Source: Bacteroidales bacterium UBA4912
GTDB taxonomy: Bacteria; Bacteroidota; Bacteroidia; Bacteroidales; Dysgonomonadaceae
DNA length: 18,049 nt
Direction of reading: 5' to 3'
Assembly: GCA_002398875.1 (NCBI GenBank)
Contig: DHCC01000004.1
Span: 1 to 18,049, forward strand
Shown piece after piece: positions 7,484 through 16,049 of this stretch. Positions within the stretch are counted from its first letter, which is position 1. The number at the start of each line of letters is the position of its first letter. Made by a program: the position numbers and the translations under genes. Under the pieces are notes generated by a model, which did not search any database, had not been told where the DNA came from, and worked only from the letters and a program-made list of their open reading frames with translations.

Positions 7484-8491
7484 CTAAAACTTAGGTTTTT
7501 CTGCTTCAAAAGAAGGGGAATCACCTTCAATATACGGCCAGTCACCACTCCACCTGACACGATCCATATTAAGAACTCGCCCTTTAGGATTACTTACTGA
7601 TACCGCATGATAAAAGATCCAGTCATCCCCATTTTTGTCCTGAACAATTTCTGAATTGTGACCTGTACCTACGAATCCACTATTCTTATGAATAATTATT
7701 TCATGATTATTATCCATCATAGGATTACCCTGTTTGTCAACATAAGGACCAAAAAGATTATCAGAACGACCAACAACAGTTGTATATGTACTGTTGAGCC
7801 CTTCACAGCAAGATCCAATTGAAGCAAACATATAGTAATAACCATTTCTCAAATGTATATATACTCCTTCATAAGCTGTACCTGCAACCTGTTGCTTCTT
7901 AGAACCGGGTTTTAAAGAAAGCCCATCGTCAGATAGCTCTATATAATATATTCCTCTGAAACTTCCCCAGAAAAGATACTTCTTACCATTATCTTCTATG
8001 TAAAACTGATCAATAGAGTTTTGAACATCTATTTCATTGCTGCGGAACAATTTACCATGATCAGTAAATGGTCCTTCCGGTTTGTCTGAGGTGGCAACTC
8101 CAATACCGCAAGTCCATTCACCACCCCAAACCGACATAGAATAATACAACACATACTTGCCGTTAATATAATTTATGTCTGGGGCCCAGAGTCCGCCTCC
8201 CGGCTCAAATCTGGGTCTGGATTCATTCGTAAAAGCGGTTCCAACGAATTGCCAGTCAACCAGGTTAGCCGACTTGTATATCGGCGTATTCCTGGTGTCT
8301 TCTGTAGCATAGAGATAAAAATTATCGTCTTCAGCTTTAATAATTGTAGGATCAGGTAAACTCCGATTAATTATTGGATTCCTATACAAGTTATCCAAGT
8401 CTGGTTTTTTTTGTTCTACAATTGCAGTTTCCTGAGTTTTGCAACCACTAAACAAAAGTAATAAGATGGCAAATTTTAATATTATAATCAT
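7484..8491 (-). CDS. Glycoside hydrolase family 43 lipoprotein (arabinan/xylan-type)
   Basis: The 335-residue protein begins with a lipoprotein signal (lipobox FSGC, Cys17). A single GH43 five-bladed beta-propeller follows. The three expected acidic residues are visible: the base Asp47 in SLPDPTI, the pKa-modulating Asp161 in SIDQFYIEDNGK and the acid Glu208 in TAYEGVYIH. Other family features are GGLWAPDINYINGKYVLYYS (98-117) and GFVGTGHNSEI (272-282), whose His278 is conserved in arabinanase-like members. Family enzymes release arabinose or xylose from arabinans, arabinoxylans or related chains; the exact substrate cannot be read from the sequence. It follows the GH2 gene by 21 bp, with an AT-rich palindrome filling the gap, and is very likely co-transcribed with it. 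There is no carbohydrate-binding module. Confidence 0.92.
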   Translation of the reverse strand: MIIILKFAILLLLFSGCKTQETAIVEQKKPDLDNLYRNPIINRSLPDPTIIKAEDDNFYLYATEDTRNTPIYKSANLVDWQFVGTAFTNESRPRFEPGGGLWAPDINYINGKYVLYYSMSVWGGEWTCGIGVATSDKPEGPFTDHGKLFRSNEIDVQNSIDQFYIEDNGKKYLFWGSFRGIYYIELSDDGLSLKPGSKKQQVAGTAYEGVYIHLRNGYYYMFASIGSCCEGLNSTYTTVVGRSDNLFGPYVDKQGNPMMDNNHEIIIHKNSGFVGTGHNSEIVQDKNGDDWIFYHAVSVSNPKGRVLNMDRVRWSGDWPYIEGDSPSFEAEKPKF

Positions 8492-8495
8492 CTAG

Positions 8496-8517
8496 ATTAA
8501 TTTAACATTAAATTAAT
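8496..8517. repeat. 9-bp perfect inverted repeat at the GH2-GH43 junction
   Basis: Arms ATTAATTTA (8496-8504) and TAAATTAAT (8509-8517) flank a 4-nt centre. The repeat spans the GH2 stop codon (8513-8515) and ends five bases before the GH43 start codon. It is entirely A/T, with no T-run following it, so it is not a convincing terminator. A weak mRNA hairpin over the GH43 ribosome-binding region, or a binding site, are both possible. Confidence 0.6.
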
Positions 8518-10321
8518 TGTTTAAAATATTACAAATTTCCTGATTTACTTTTCTGACTCTCTCCTCGTCAACCTTTACAAGTTTTCGATCGTAAGTTAGA
8601 AGTCCGTTTACTTCAACCTCAACATCTGTAGTTTGTGTATAAACTGCTGCGGAAAAACCCTGTCGAATTAATTGTTTTAACTCTTCGGCATACTTTATAT
8701 ATTCATCTGTAACCTCTTTTGAGCTATTAAACTGAACATATCCCCAGTTTCTATCAGGTTCCCATAAATGTTCTTTATTTGCCCAACCTATTCCGCCATA
8801 TTCACCTAAGACTGTTGCTCGCTGAGCATCATACAGAAACATTTTCGGATTAGGATAATTGTGCAAATCCAGCATATCTCCAACTGTGTAGTGATTTCCT
8901 CCACTTGCAGGGTTCACTAAACGAGATGGATCGTAAACTTTTGTCCATTCTGCAATCTCTTTAGTCTTAAATTGTCCCCATGCTTCATTAAATGGCACCC
9001 ACACTCCCACAGATGGATAAGAATATAGATAATCAATAAGCTCTTTCAATTCCTGACGGTAATTAGCTTCCGATTCAGCCGATCTAACTCTTTCATTTCC
9101 TGTGAAATAGTTTCGCATTTGCCATTCTGGCCCACGATCACCATTTGGCATATCCTGCCAAACAATAATTCCAAGTCGGTCACAATGAGTATACCAGCGT
9201 GCAGGTTCTACTTTCACATGTTTACGTATCATATTAAAACCTAAATCTTTTGTTTTAATAATATCATACTCCAATGCCTCATCTGTTGGTGCTGTATATA
9301 ATCCATCAGGCCACCATCCCTGATCAAGTGGTCCAAAATGAAAAAGGTCCTTATTATTAAGCTGCAATCTAACTATACCTTTATCGTCGCGTTTCATCGA
9401 ATACTTTCTCATTGCAGCATAACTGTCTACTTTATCCAATTGTCTGCTACCTTCATAAATCACAACTTCAAGATCATAAAGATATGGACTATCGGGAGAC
9501 CATAATTTTACATTTTGAGGCATGGATATCTCAACCGGCTGATTATTTATTGATTTTCCTTTAGCTACTACATTATTACCATCTTTTACTTCAACCTCTA
9601 CTCTGTTTGCTGATGAGTAAACATTTGTGATCGCTTCAACCAGTAGAGTGTTATTATCAATATTAGGTGTTATTCTAAGATCTTTAATGAAGGTTTCAGG
9701 AACCGGTTCCAGCCATACTGTTTGCCATATACCTGTGACAGGTGTATACCATATTCCTTCAGGCCTATTTACCTGTTTTCCTCTTGGCTGAAATCCCTGA
9801 TCTGTAGGATCCCATACTTTCACTTTTATTGTGTTTGTGCTATTCACCAATGCAGGTGTTATGTCAAAAGAGAATGGTGTGTATCCACCTTGATGACGAC
9901 CTACTTTTACGTCATTAACCCAAACATCTGCTCTCCAGTCTACAGCTCCAAAATGAAGGAGAATCTTATTGTTTCTCCATTTTGAAGGAATGGTAAATTC
10001 TCGCTGATACCACAGTTCATTATCAGCACCTACTCGTTTTTGAACACCTGAGAGGCTTGATTCAACAGCAAAAGGAACCAGTATTTCCCCGTCATAATTT
10101 GAAGGTTGTTGACCAACAGGCAGAATTGCATAATTCCATAATCCATTTAAATTCTGCCATTCCGCACGCTCCATGATAGGCCTTGGATACTCTGTCAAAA
10201 CGTTATTCACATCTATTTCAGATGCCCATCTTGTTTTAATTTTATCACCCGCAGGCTTCCATTGGGCAGAAAGACTAAACGTGAGAAAAAGTGTGAAAAA
10301 GAAAGTAAGAAATGTTCTCAT
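8513..10321 (-). CDS. Glycoside hydrolase family 2 enzyme (beta-galactosidase/glucuronidase-like)
   Basis: The 602-residue protein has a signal peptide ending near SLSAQ (residue 20). It shows the GH2 order: a jelly-roll sugar-binding domain (about 45-205, with WQNLNGLWNYAI and WYQREFTIP), an immunoglobulin-like domain (about 206-310) and a TIM barrel (about 320-600). The acid/base is predicted as Glu446 in WVPFNEAWGQF and the nucleophile as Glu507 in TVLGEYGG. At 602 residues it is much shorter than LacZ (about 1,000) and lacks the C-terminal domains, like many compact Bacteroidota GH2 proteins. The sugar could be galactose, glucuronate, mannose or arabinose; I cannot choose. It is preceded by the best promoter in the window (10383-10413) and is followed by GH43 with 21 bp between them. 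Confidence 0.93.
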   Translation of the reverse strand: MRTFLTFFFTLFLTFSLSAQWKPAGDKIKTRWASEIDVNNVLTEYPRPIMERAEWQNLNGLWNYAILPVGQQPSNYDGEILVPFAVESSLSGVQKRVGADNELWYQREFTIPSKWRNNKILLHFGAVDWRADVWVNDVKVGRHQGGYTPFSFDITPALVNSTNTIKVKVWDPTDQGFQPRGKQVNRPEGIWYTPVTGIWQTVWLEPVPETFIKDLRITPNIDNNTLLVEAITNVYSSANRVEVEVKDGNNVVAKGKSINNQPVEISMPQNVKLWSPDSPYLYDLEVVIYEGSRQLDKVDSYAAMRKYSMKRDDKGIVRLQLNNKDLFHFGPLDQGWWPDGLYTAPTDEALEYDIIKTKDLGFNMIRKHVKVEPARWYTHCDRLGIIVWQDMPNGDRGPEWQMRNYFTGNERVRSAESEANYRQELKELIDYLYSYPSVGVWVPFNEAWGQFKTKEIAEWTKVYDPSRLVNPASGGNHYTVGDMLDLHNYPNPKMFLYDAQRATVLGEYGGIGWANKEHLWEPDRNWGYVQFNSSKEVTDEYIKYAEELKQLIRQGFSAAVYTQTTDVEVEVNGLLTYDRKLVKVDEERVRKVNQEICNILNN

Positions 10322-10382
10322 AAAAAATTATTTTAGGTTATAGTTATTAGTCAATATTATAAATAGTTTTTAAGAATTATTT

Positions 10383-10413
10383 CAAAGATATTAAAACATG
10401 ATTATTCTTCCAA
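10383..10413 (-). promoter_or_regulatory. Bacteroidota-type promoter for the GH2 gene
   Basis: On the minus strand TTG (10413-10411) is followed after exactly 20 nt by TATCTTTG (10390-10383), matching the -33 TTG and -7 TAnnTTTG elements with normal spacing. The predicted start lies about 55 nt before the GH2 ATG. It sits in the 129-bp gap after the upstream GH43 gene, so GH2-GH43 can be expressed separately from it. No operator-like repeat is seen beside it. Confidence 0.65.
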
Positions 10414-10450
10414 TTAAGGAGGTATTTTGAACTACGGCAACTTAAACTTT

Positions 10451-11410
10451 CTATGGTTTTACTAATAATGGGATAATATACTTTTGATCGATATATAGTT
10501 CATCTACTCCATTTACGTTTTTAAAACCAACTTTACTAATAAACATATTTCTTGGATGTATTGCTGATTCACTTTGATGTGCATGAAAAACTATTCTCCA
10601 CTCTCCTTCTTTATCTTTGAACATTGAACTGTGTCCAACTCCAACCAGACCTATAGGCTTCTGTAACAAAGGATTATGAGAGTATTTAGTCCATTCATCC
10701 ATAATATCTGTAGCTATAGCACAACCAACTCCGTAAAACTGACTTTCATAACTGTTAGCTGAATATGTCATGTAGTAAAGACCGTTATGTTTAATGACAA
10801 AAGCTCCCTCATTTACCCTTGGCCATACTTTCTCCCATTCTTGCGAAACTTTAAGGCATTTATGTAATGTCTCAGTCTTTATTGAAATTAAATCCTCTTC
10901 CAGTTGAGCTACCCAAATATTTAATCCATCATTGAATCTATCGAAAAACAAATATGGCGTTCCATCCTCATCAATAAATAGTGAATTATCAATAGTTTTT
11001 TCTCCTTCTATCATAGGTTTTTTGTCTTCCTGTACAAACGGTCCTAATGGTGAGTCTGATATTGCTGCGCAAATATGTTCTTCAGCGGAGTAATACATAT
11101 AAAATTTACCTTTTACAAAATATACTTCAGGGGCCCAAAACCACTTTTCGCCATAAGTATCATCTTTGTGTAACGCCAGATTCTGTGCTTTAGTCCACTC
11201 TAATAAATCTGTTGAAGTATATACCTGTATACCATCTGCAGCATTTGTACCATAAGCATAATACAAATTATCATGTAACATTATGAATGGATCAGCTAAT
11301 TGAACTTGGCTTTTTTCAACCTTAAATCCTTGTGCAAATATTTTTACAGGGTATAAACAAATTGAAACTATTACAAATCCCTTTAAAAAATTAACAAATT
11401 GTTTTTTCAT
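10451..11410 (-). CDS. Glycoside hydrolase family 43 enzyme, secreted
   Basis: The 319-residue protein has a signal peptide (hydrophobic segment about 11-24, likely cleaved after FAQ near residue 27) and no lipobox. A single GH43 propeller makes up the rest. The catalytic triad is visible as Asp40 (QLADPFIM), Asp141 (KTIDNSLF) and Glu201 (RVNEGAFV). WFWAPEVYFVKGKFYMYYS (90-108) and LVGVGHSSMF (255-264) are further family segments. It differs clearly from the second GH43 in the cluster, so it is not a recent duplicate and may belong to another subfamily and cut a different linkage. It is the first gene of the sugar cluster. No exact promoter is seen in 11411-11470; the nearest is TTTATTTG at 11454-11447, one mismatch from the -7 consensus. 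Confidence 0.92.
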   Translation of the reverse strand: MKKQFVNFLKGFVIVSICLYPVKIFAQGFKVEKSQVQLADPFIMLHDNLYYAYGTNAADGIQVYTSTDLLEWTKAQNLALHKDDTYGEKWFWAPEVYFVKGKFYMYYSAEEHICAAISDSPLGPFVQEDKKPMIEGEKTIDNSLFIDEDGTPYLFFDRFNDGLNIWVAQLEEDLISIKTETLHKCLKVSQEWEKVWPRVNEGAFVIKHNGLYYMTYSANSYESQFYGVGCAIATDIMDEWTKYSHNPLLQKPIGLVGVGHSSMFKDKEGEWRIVFHAHQSESAIHPRNMFISKVGFKNVNGVDELYIDQKYIIPLLVKP

Positions 11411-11469
11411 TCTATTTTTTTTGTATTAAGAAATAAAATGTAACAACAAATAAATTATAATAACAATTG

Positions 11470-11502
11470 AAAAAAAAGCGAACTAGTTACCCATTCGCTT
11501 TT
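11470..11502 (-). terminator. Intrinsic terminator after the DUF349 gene
   Basis: A 9-bp perfect inverted repeat (arms 11474-11482 and 11494-11502, 11-nt loop) begins 22 nt after the DUF349 stop on the minus strand and is followed by T residues (complement of the A run 11470-11477). It ends the leftward housekeeping block and isolates it from the sugar cluster. Confidence 0.8.
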
Positions 11503-11523
11503 CTTGTGTGTATAAATATTATT

Positions 11524-13617
11524 TTATAACTCTTTATCTACTGCTTCTATTTTCCGTATTATTAGCTTAAGCTCTGATTTAATCTTCTCTACTTTCTGAT
11601 TCATATCATCCAAGAGATGGTTCCCTTTTTTGGAAGAAACTGATAAGAATCCTATGTTGTTTTCATAAGTCTGTAATTCATTCTTCATACGATCGTACTG
11701 ACGCATAAGTTTCTCCCGTTCATAAAACAACTGATTCTTGGCATTACCGGATTTTGCAATATCAGAAATATTGGTTTTAAAGCTTTCAAGTTTACGGTCT
11801 GCTTTGTCAATATTTAATCTATCGAACTGTTCTTCTGTGGCATCATAGAATTCACGATATGTCACATCTTTTAGTTTATATGGTACATGACCAAGAGAGT
11901 ACCACTGATCCATAAGCTCACGAAGTTTAGCCAGGGCCTTGTCTGCTTCCAGTGTCTTGTCAATATCTTTGATAGTCTGTACGACTGCCCTTTTTGCTTC
12001 CAGATTTCTTGCCTCCTCTTCGTAACGTGAAGAAGTGTTCAATTTCTTCTGTTCAAAGAAATAATCGCATGCACCTATAAATCTTTTCCAGATAACGTCC
12101 ACATACTTTCTTGGAACAATACCAATTGTTTTCCACTCTTTTTGGATATCAATCATATCCTGGGTGGTTTTTTTCCAATCAGTACTATCTTTCATTGCTT
12201 CTGCACGTTCACAAAGCTCAATCTTTTTCTTAAGATTTTCCTCCATCTCTCCGCGAAGAGATTTATAGAAGTCATTTTTATTTTTAAAGAACAGATCACA
12301 TGCAGCACGATACCGTTTGTATATTTTTGTATTCCATTTTCTGGGCACATAACCAATCTTACGCCATTGTGTCTGAAATTCAAGAACCTCCTTCACATAT
12401 CTGTTCCAATCTTTGATAGTTTTTATTTTAGTATAATCTATCGCTTCCAGTTTCTCACAAATTGCAGTCTTAAGCTCAAGATTTTCATCTTCTTTCTCTC
12501 TTAATTCTTCAAAATGTGACTGATATTTTTTATTGATTGTAGTTGATGCAGACTTAAAACGGTTCCAAATCTCTTCCCGATCTTTTCTTGAAACGGGTCC
12601 TGTTTCTCTCCACTGTTGATGAAGATTTTGAAGCTGATGGAAAGCTGAAATCACATCCGTTTCCTCATCTAATCGTTCAGCAGATTCACAAAGCTCTGTT
12701 TTCAGTTCAAGATTCTTCTTGAAATCATATTCTCTGAATTCATTATTTATACGAACCAAATCATAGAATTTCTCTACATATCGCTGATAAGACTTCCATA
12801 ACTCATTAACTTTCGACTGAGGAATCAATTTTATTTCGTTCCATTCCTGCTGAAGCGACTTAAACTCTTGATAAGTCTTATTAAAGTCCTCATGTCCCTG
12901 TGTCTCAGTTAGTATTTTAATCTGATTTATGATAGATAGCTTCCTTGCAACGTTCTTCTCTTTTTGAGCATCCTCTTTTGCTACAAGCTCAGCTCGCTTT
13001 TCTTTAATTTTTTGCAAAAGGTCTTTACCCTCAGTATATATCTCAGGCTCTGCAGCTACAAAATCAATTTCTTCACCGCCATCAGAAAGAAAAGCATGCT
13101 TTTGTGTTTCTATCTCGTTTCTTAGTGAGCGATAAAATTGATTCTTATACTCCTCTACATTTTTACGTTTCAGAGTACCTTTTTCTAATAAATTTCGCAG
13201 AAGCTTAATTATATCTTCTATAGAAAGCAGTACAGAATTTGATTCTTCAGTATCGGTAATATCGCCTATATCGTCAACATCATCATCCGACTCATCCTCT
13301 TCGTGTGCATCTTCCAAATCGTAATCAATTTCTTTTTCTTGAAAAATCACAGATTCTGCTTCAGGTTCTTTTTCAGGTTCAGACTTAATGTCTGTCTCTT
13401 CTTTCTGTTCGGGTTCTTGTACCTTTACAGTTTCTTGTTCCAGCTCTTTTACAGACTCTTGTATTTGCTCCTTTTTCAACTCAGGTTCAGGTTCAATATC
13501 TGACTTGGTCACAGTTTTAGAAATTTCCTGTTCTGTTATTTCAGACTGTATTTTTTTATCAGATTCTACTTCGTTAACCGATAGTTTTTCGTTCTCTAGA
13601 TTGTTTGTAGTATTCAT
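11524..13617 (-). CDS. DUF349 repeat protein with acidic N-terminal tail
   Basis: The 697-residue protein has three regions. Residues 1-127 are low-complexity, rich in Glu, Asp and Lys, and probably disordered. From about 225 to 600 there are five DUF349 helical repeats of roughly 75-80 residues, each marked by a Trp followed by a short (G)-x-(V/I)-P segment and a basic/aromatic helix: W259 (IKLIP), W336 (TGPVSRK), W418 (IGYVPRK), W495 (IGIVPRK) and W572 (LGHVPYK). Residues about 630-697 look like a coiled coil. No signal peptide or membrane segment. The molecular function of DUF349 proteins is not established. The leader contains AAGGA five or six bases before the ATG, and a terminator follows the gene. 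It comes last in the DUF177-rpmF-fabH-era-der block, 152 bp after der. Confidence 0.9.
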   Translation of the reverse strand: MNTTNNLENEKLSVNEVESDKKIQSEITEQEISKTVTKSDIEPEPELKKEQIQESVKELEQETVKVQEPEQKEETDIKSEPEKEPEAESVIFQEKEIDYDLEDAHEEDESDDDVDDIGDITDTEESNSVLLSIEDIIKLLRNLLEKGTLKRKNVEEYKNQFYRSLRNEIETQKHAFLSDGGEEIDFVAAEPEIYTEGKDLLQKIKEKRAELVAKEDAQKEKNVARKLSIINQIKILTETQGHEDFNKTYQEFKSLQQEWNEIKLIPQSKVNELWKSYQRYVEKFYDLVRINNEFREYDFKKNLELKTELCESAERLDEETDVISAFHQLQNLHQQWRETGPVSRKDREEIWNRFKSASTTINKKYQSHFEELREKEDENLELKTAICEKLEAIDYTKIKTIKDWNRYVKEVLEFQTQWRKIGYVPRKWNTKIYKRYRAACDLFFKNKNDFYKSLRGEMEENLKKKIELCERAEAMKDSTDWKKTTQDMIDIQKEWKTIGIVPRKYVDVIWKRFIGACDYFFEQKKLNTSSRYEEEARNLEAKRAVVQTIKDIDKTLEADKALAKLRELMDQWYSLGHVPYKLKDVTYREFYDATEEQFDRLNIDKADRKLESFKTNISDIAKSGNAKNQLFYEREKLMRQYDRMKNELQTYENNIGFLSVSSKKGNHLLDDMNQKVEKIKSELKLIIRKIEAVDKEL

Positions 13618-13637
13618 CCCTGTTCCTTAGTTTTACT

Positions 13638-13651
13638 CGGCTTGAAAGCCG
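13638..13651 (-). other. Small GC-rich hairpin in the DUF349 leader
   Basis: CGGCTTGAAAGCCG forms a 5-6 bp stem with a loop of 2-4 nt, about 21-34 nt before the DUF349 start. Neither strand has a T-run after it, so it is not a terminator. It stands out by GC content in an AT-rich gap and may be an mRNA leader structure. The rest of the gap (13652-13769) shows no exact promoter. Confidence 0.4.
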
Positions 13652-13769
13652 GAAATATGCATTTCAAATTATTTTTTTTTATGATACAATAGCAGATTTT
13701 ACTTCTGTCTTTATATCAAAGTAATACAAATTAACGCAATATTTTTGTTAATTCATCGGTTTACACCAT

Positions 13770-15083
13770 TTATTTTTCCCTAAAGAAGATATTGATTGGC
13801 GTACCGCTGAAATTCCAATTCTCCCGCATCCTGTTTTCAACAAACCTTCGGTAAGGTTCCTTTACCCACTGCGGTAAATTACAGAAGAATACAAACGATG
13901 GAACACTTGTATTATGCAATTGTGTAATATACTTAACTTTAACAAATTTACCTTTATTGGAGGGTGGCGGAGTATTTTCAATAATCGGAAGCATCACATC
14001 ATTTAATTTACGTGTAGGAACTCTTCGCTTTTTATTATTGTAAACCTCTTTCGCCAGATCCATTACCTTCAGAATTCTCTGTTTTGTTATTGCAGAACCA
14101 AATACTATTGGAAAATCAGTAAATGGAGCTAATTTTTGACGAATAGCATTCTCAAATGTCTTCACCGTTATATTATCCTTGTCTTCTACCAAGTCCCATT
14201 TATTAACAAATACAACAAGGCCTTTCCTGTTCTTTTGTATCAACGTGAAGATATTCATGTCCTGACTTTCTATCCCTCTTGTGGCGTCAATCATGAGGAT
14301 ACATACATCCGCATTCTCAATCACTCTGATGGATCGAATTACAGAAAAGTATTCCAAATCCTCACTTACTTTACCTTTTTTTCGTATACCTGCAGTATCA
14401 ATAAGATAAAAGTCCATTCCAAACCTGTTGTATCTGTGATATATGGAATCTCGGGTAGTACCTGCAATATCTGTCACGATACTTCTTTCCTCATCTAGAA
14501 GTGAGTTTACAATAGATGATTTTCCGGCATTAGGCCTGCCCACAATGGCAATCTTTGGAATCTCTTCAAGAATTTCCTCTTCACTTTCTTTTGTGAACAG
14601 AGTTACCAAATGATCTAACAGATCACCTGTACCTGCTCCATTTATACTTGAGACTGCATAAGGGTCACCTAGTCCGAGTGAATAAAACTCTGCAGATTGG
14701 TGACCGATTACAAAATTATCAGACTTATTCGCTACAACTACAACAGATTTGCCAGATTTTCTAAGTAACTGTGCAACACTGGTATCAAGGTCAGTCAAAC
14801 CATTCATGACATCTACAACAAAAAGAATTACATCTGCTTCCTCTACGGCAACAAGCACCTGTTTATTGATTTCATCTTCCATTATATCGTCAGAGTTAAC
14901 AACCCATCCACCGGTATCAACTAGGGAGAATTCCTTTCCGTTCCAGTTTACTTTACCATACAAGCGGTCGCGTGTTGTACCTTCAATATCAGTCACAATT
15001 GCTTGACGACTCTGAGTCAACCGGTTAAAAAGTGTGGACTTACCTACATTGGGGCGACCAACAATTGCTACTAAATTTTTCAT
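13770..15083 (-). CDS. der: Ribosome-assembly GTPase Der (EngA)
   Basis: The 437-residue protein has the two tandem GTPase domains unique to Der. The first has the P-loop GRPNVGKS (9-16), DTGG (56-59) and NKSD (119-122). The second has GRPNAGKS (182-189), DTAGIRKKGK (229-238) and NKWD (294-297). A KH-like C-terminal domain (about 355-437) contains PSFVFFCNLPQWV and ends in GTPINIFFREK. Der acts in maturation of the 50S ribosomal subunit and is essential in the bacteria tested. It starts 48 bp after era on the same strand. All G motifs are intact and the length is normal. Confidence 0.98.
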   Translation of the reverse strand: MKNLVAIVGRPNVGKSTLFNRLTQSRQAIVTDIEGTTRDRLYGKVNWNGKEFSLVDTGGWVVNSDDIMEDEINKQVLVAVEEADVILFVVDVMNGLTDLDTSVAQLLRKSGKSVVVVANKSDNFVIGHQSAEFYSLGLGDPYAVSSINGAGTGDLLDHLVTLFTKESEEEILEEIPKIAIVGRPNAGKSSIVNSLLDEERSIVTDIAGTTRDSIYHRYNRFGMDFYLIDTAGIRKKGKVSEDLEYFSVIRSIRVIENADVCILMIDATRGIESQDMNIFTLIQKNRKGLVVFVNKWDLVEDKDNITVKTFENAIRQKLAPFTDFPIVFGSAITKQRILKVMDLAKEVYNNKKRRVPTRKLNDVMLPIIENTPPPSNKGKFVKVKYITQLHNTSVPSFVFFCNLPQWVKEPYRRFVENRMRENWNFSGTPINIFFREK

Positions 15084-15131
15084 AATTTTGTTTTGTTTGA
15101 TAATAAATCAATAATTGCGTACAAGGTGATA

Positions 15132-16028
15132 TCAATCAAGCTTATAACCAAATTGCTTTAGTGTATTATCCCTGTCTCGCCAGTCTTTTTCGACTTTCAC
15201 ATATAATTGAAGGTAAATCTTTTTCTCAAAAAAGAGTTCAATATCCTTACGGGCTAAAGTACCTAACCTCTTAATTGCTTCACCTTTGTGACCTATGATA
15301 ATTCCTTTTTGAGTATCTCTCTCCATCAGAATTATTGCCCTTATTCTGATTATATCTTTTTCTTCTTTAAACTCCTCTACTACTACTTCCATTGAATATG
15401 GAATTTCTTTCTGATATATCAACAATGCCTTTTCGCGAATTATCTCGGTCACAAAAAAACGTGCAGGCTTATCAGTCAATGCATCTTTATCAAAATAAGG
15501 AGGTGATTCCGGCAGAAGATCCAGAATCCGCTTTTGTACAATATCTATACTAAAGTTATTAAGTGCGGAAATGGGATAAATCTCTGACTTGGGCAACAAC
15601 TCATGCCAAATCTCTACAAATTTCTCCAGTGATTCCTGATTGGTCTGATCAATCTTATTTATTAGAAGCAGTACGGGCAAATCAAGCTGCTGTACTTTAC
15701 TTAAAAATTTATCGTTCTTATCAATTTTCTCAACAACATCGGTAACATAAAGCAAAACATCGGCATCATCCAATGCCGATAACGAAAAATTGAGCATCTG
15801 CTCCTGCAGTTTATAGTTTGGCTGTAAAACACCGGGCGTATCTGAGTACACAATCTGATACTCCGGAATATTTACAATCCCGATAATCCTATGGCGCGTT
15901 GTTTGTGACTTATTAGTGATAATGGAAATCTTCTCTCCCACCAATTTGTTCATTAATGTTGATTTTCCCACATTGGGATTTCCAACAATATTCACAAAAC
16001 CCGACTTATGTTTACTTTGTTGTTGCAT
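15132..16028 (-). CDS. era: Ribosome-assembly GTPase Era
   Basis: The 298-residue protein carries G1 GNPNVGKS (16-23), the switch segment TTRHRIIGI (43-51), G3 DTPG (63-66), G4 NKID (124-127) and G5 ISAL (153-156). The C-terminal KH domain has GIIIGHKGEAIKRLG (242-256), which in Era binds the 3' end of 16S rRNA near the anti-Shine-Dalgarno region. Era promotes 30S subunit maturation. It begins 21 bp after fabH and is followed by der, so these genes are probably co-transcribed. Length and motifs are normal. Confidence 0.98.
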   Translation of the reverse strand: MQQQSKHKSGFVNIVGNPNVGKSTLMNKLVGEKISIITNKSQTTRHRIIGIVNIPEYQIVYSDTPGVLQPNYKLQEQMLNFSLSALDDADVLLYVTDVVEKIDKNDKFLSKVQQLDLPVLLLINKIDQTNQESLEKFVEIWHELLPKSEIYPISALNNFSIDIVQKRILDLLPESPPYFDKDALTDKPARFFVTEIIREKALLIYQKEIPYSMEVVVEEFKEEKDIIRIRAIILMERDTQKGIIIGHKGEAIKRLGTLARKDIELFFEKKIYLQLYVKVEKDWRDRDNTLKQFGYKLD

Positions 16029-16049
16029 TTATTATTATTTACGGTTATA

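Noticed and set aside
9722..9985. 87-codon plus-strand frame inside the GH2 gene
   Set aside because: It lies within the intact GH2 coding sequence on the other strand and resembles no known protein.
4028..11410. Reading the whole leftward middle region as a polysaccharide-utilization locus
   Set aside because: No SusC, SusD, surface glycan-binding protein, transporter or sensor gene is present, and the NIPSNAP and M23 genes do not belong to that definition; only the enzyme cluster is supported.
13303..13630. Two overlapping plus-strand frames opposite the DUF349 N-terminal region
   Set aside because: Their Phe/Leu-rich and Ser/Cys-rich composition is the mirror of the acidic low-complexity Glu/Lys tail of the DUF349 protein.
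13729..13753. 7-bp inverted repeat after der (AATTAAC/GTTAATT)
   Set aside because: The stem is short and AT-rich with an 11-nt loop and no T-run after it, so it does not support a terminator call for der.
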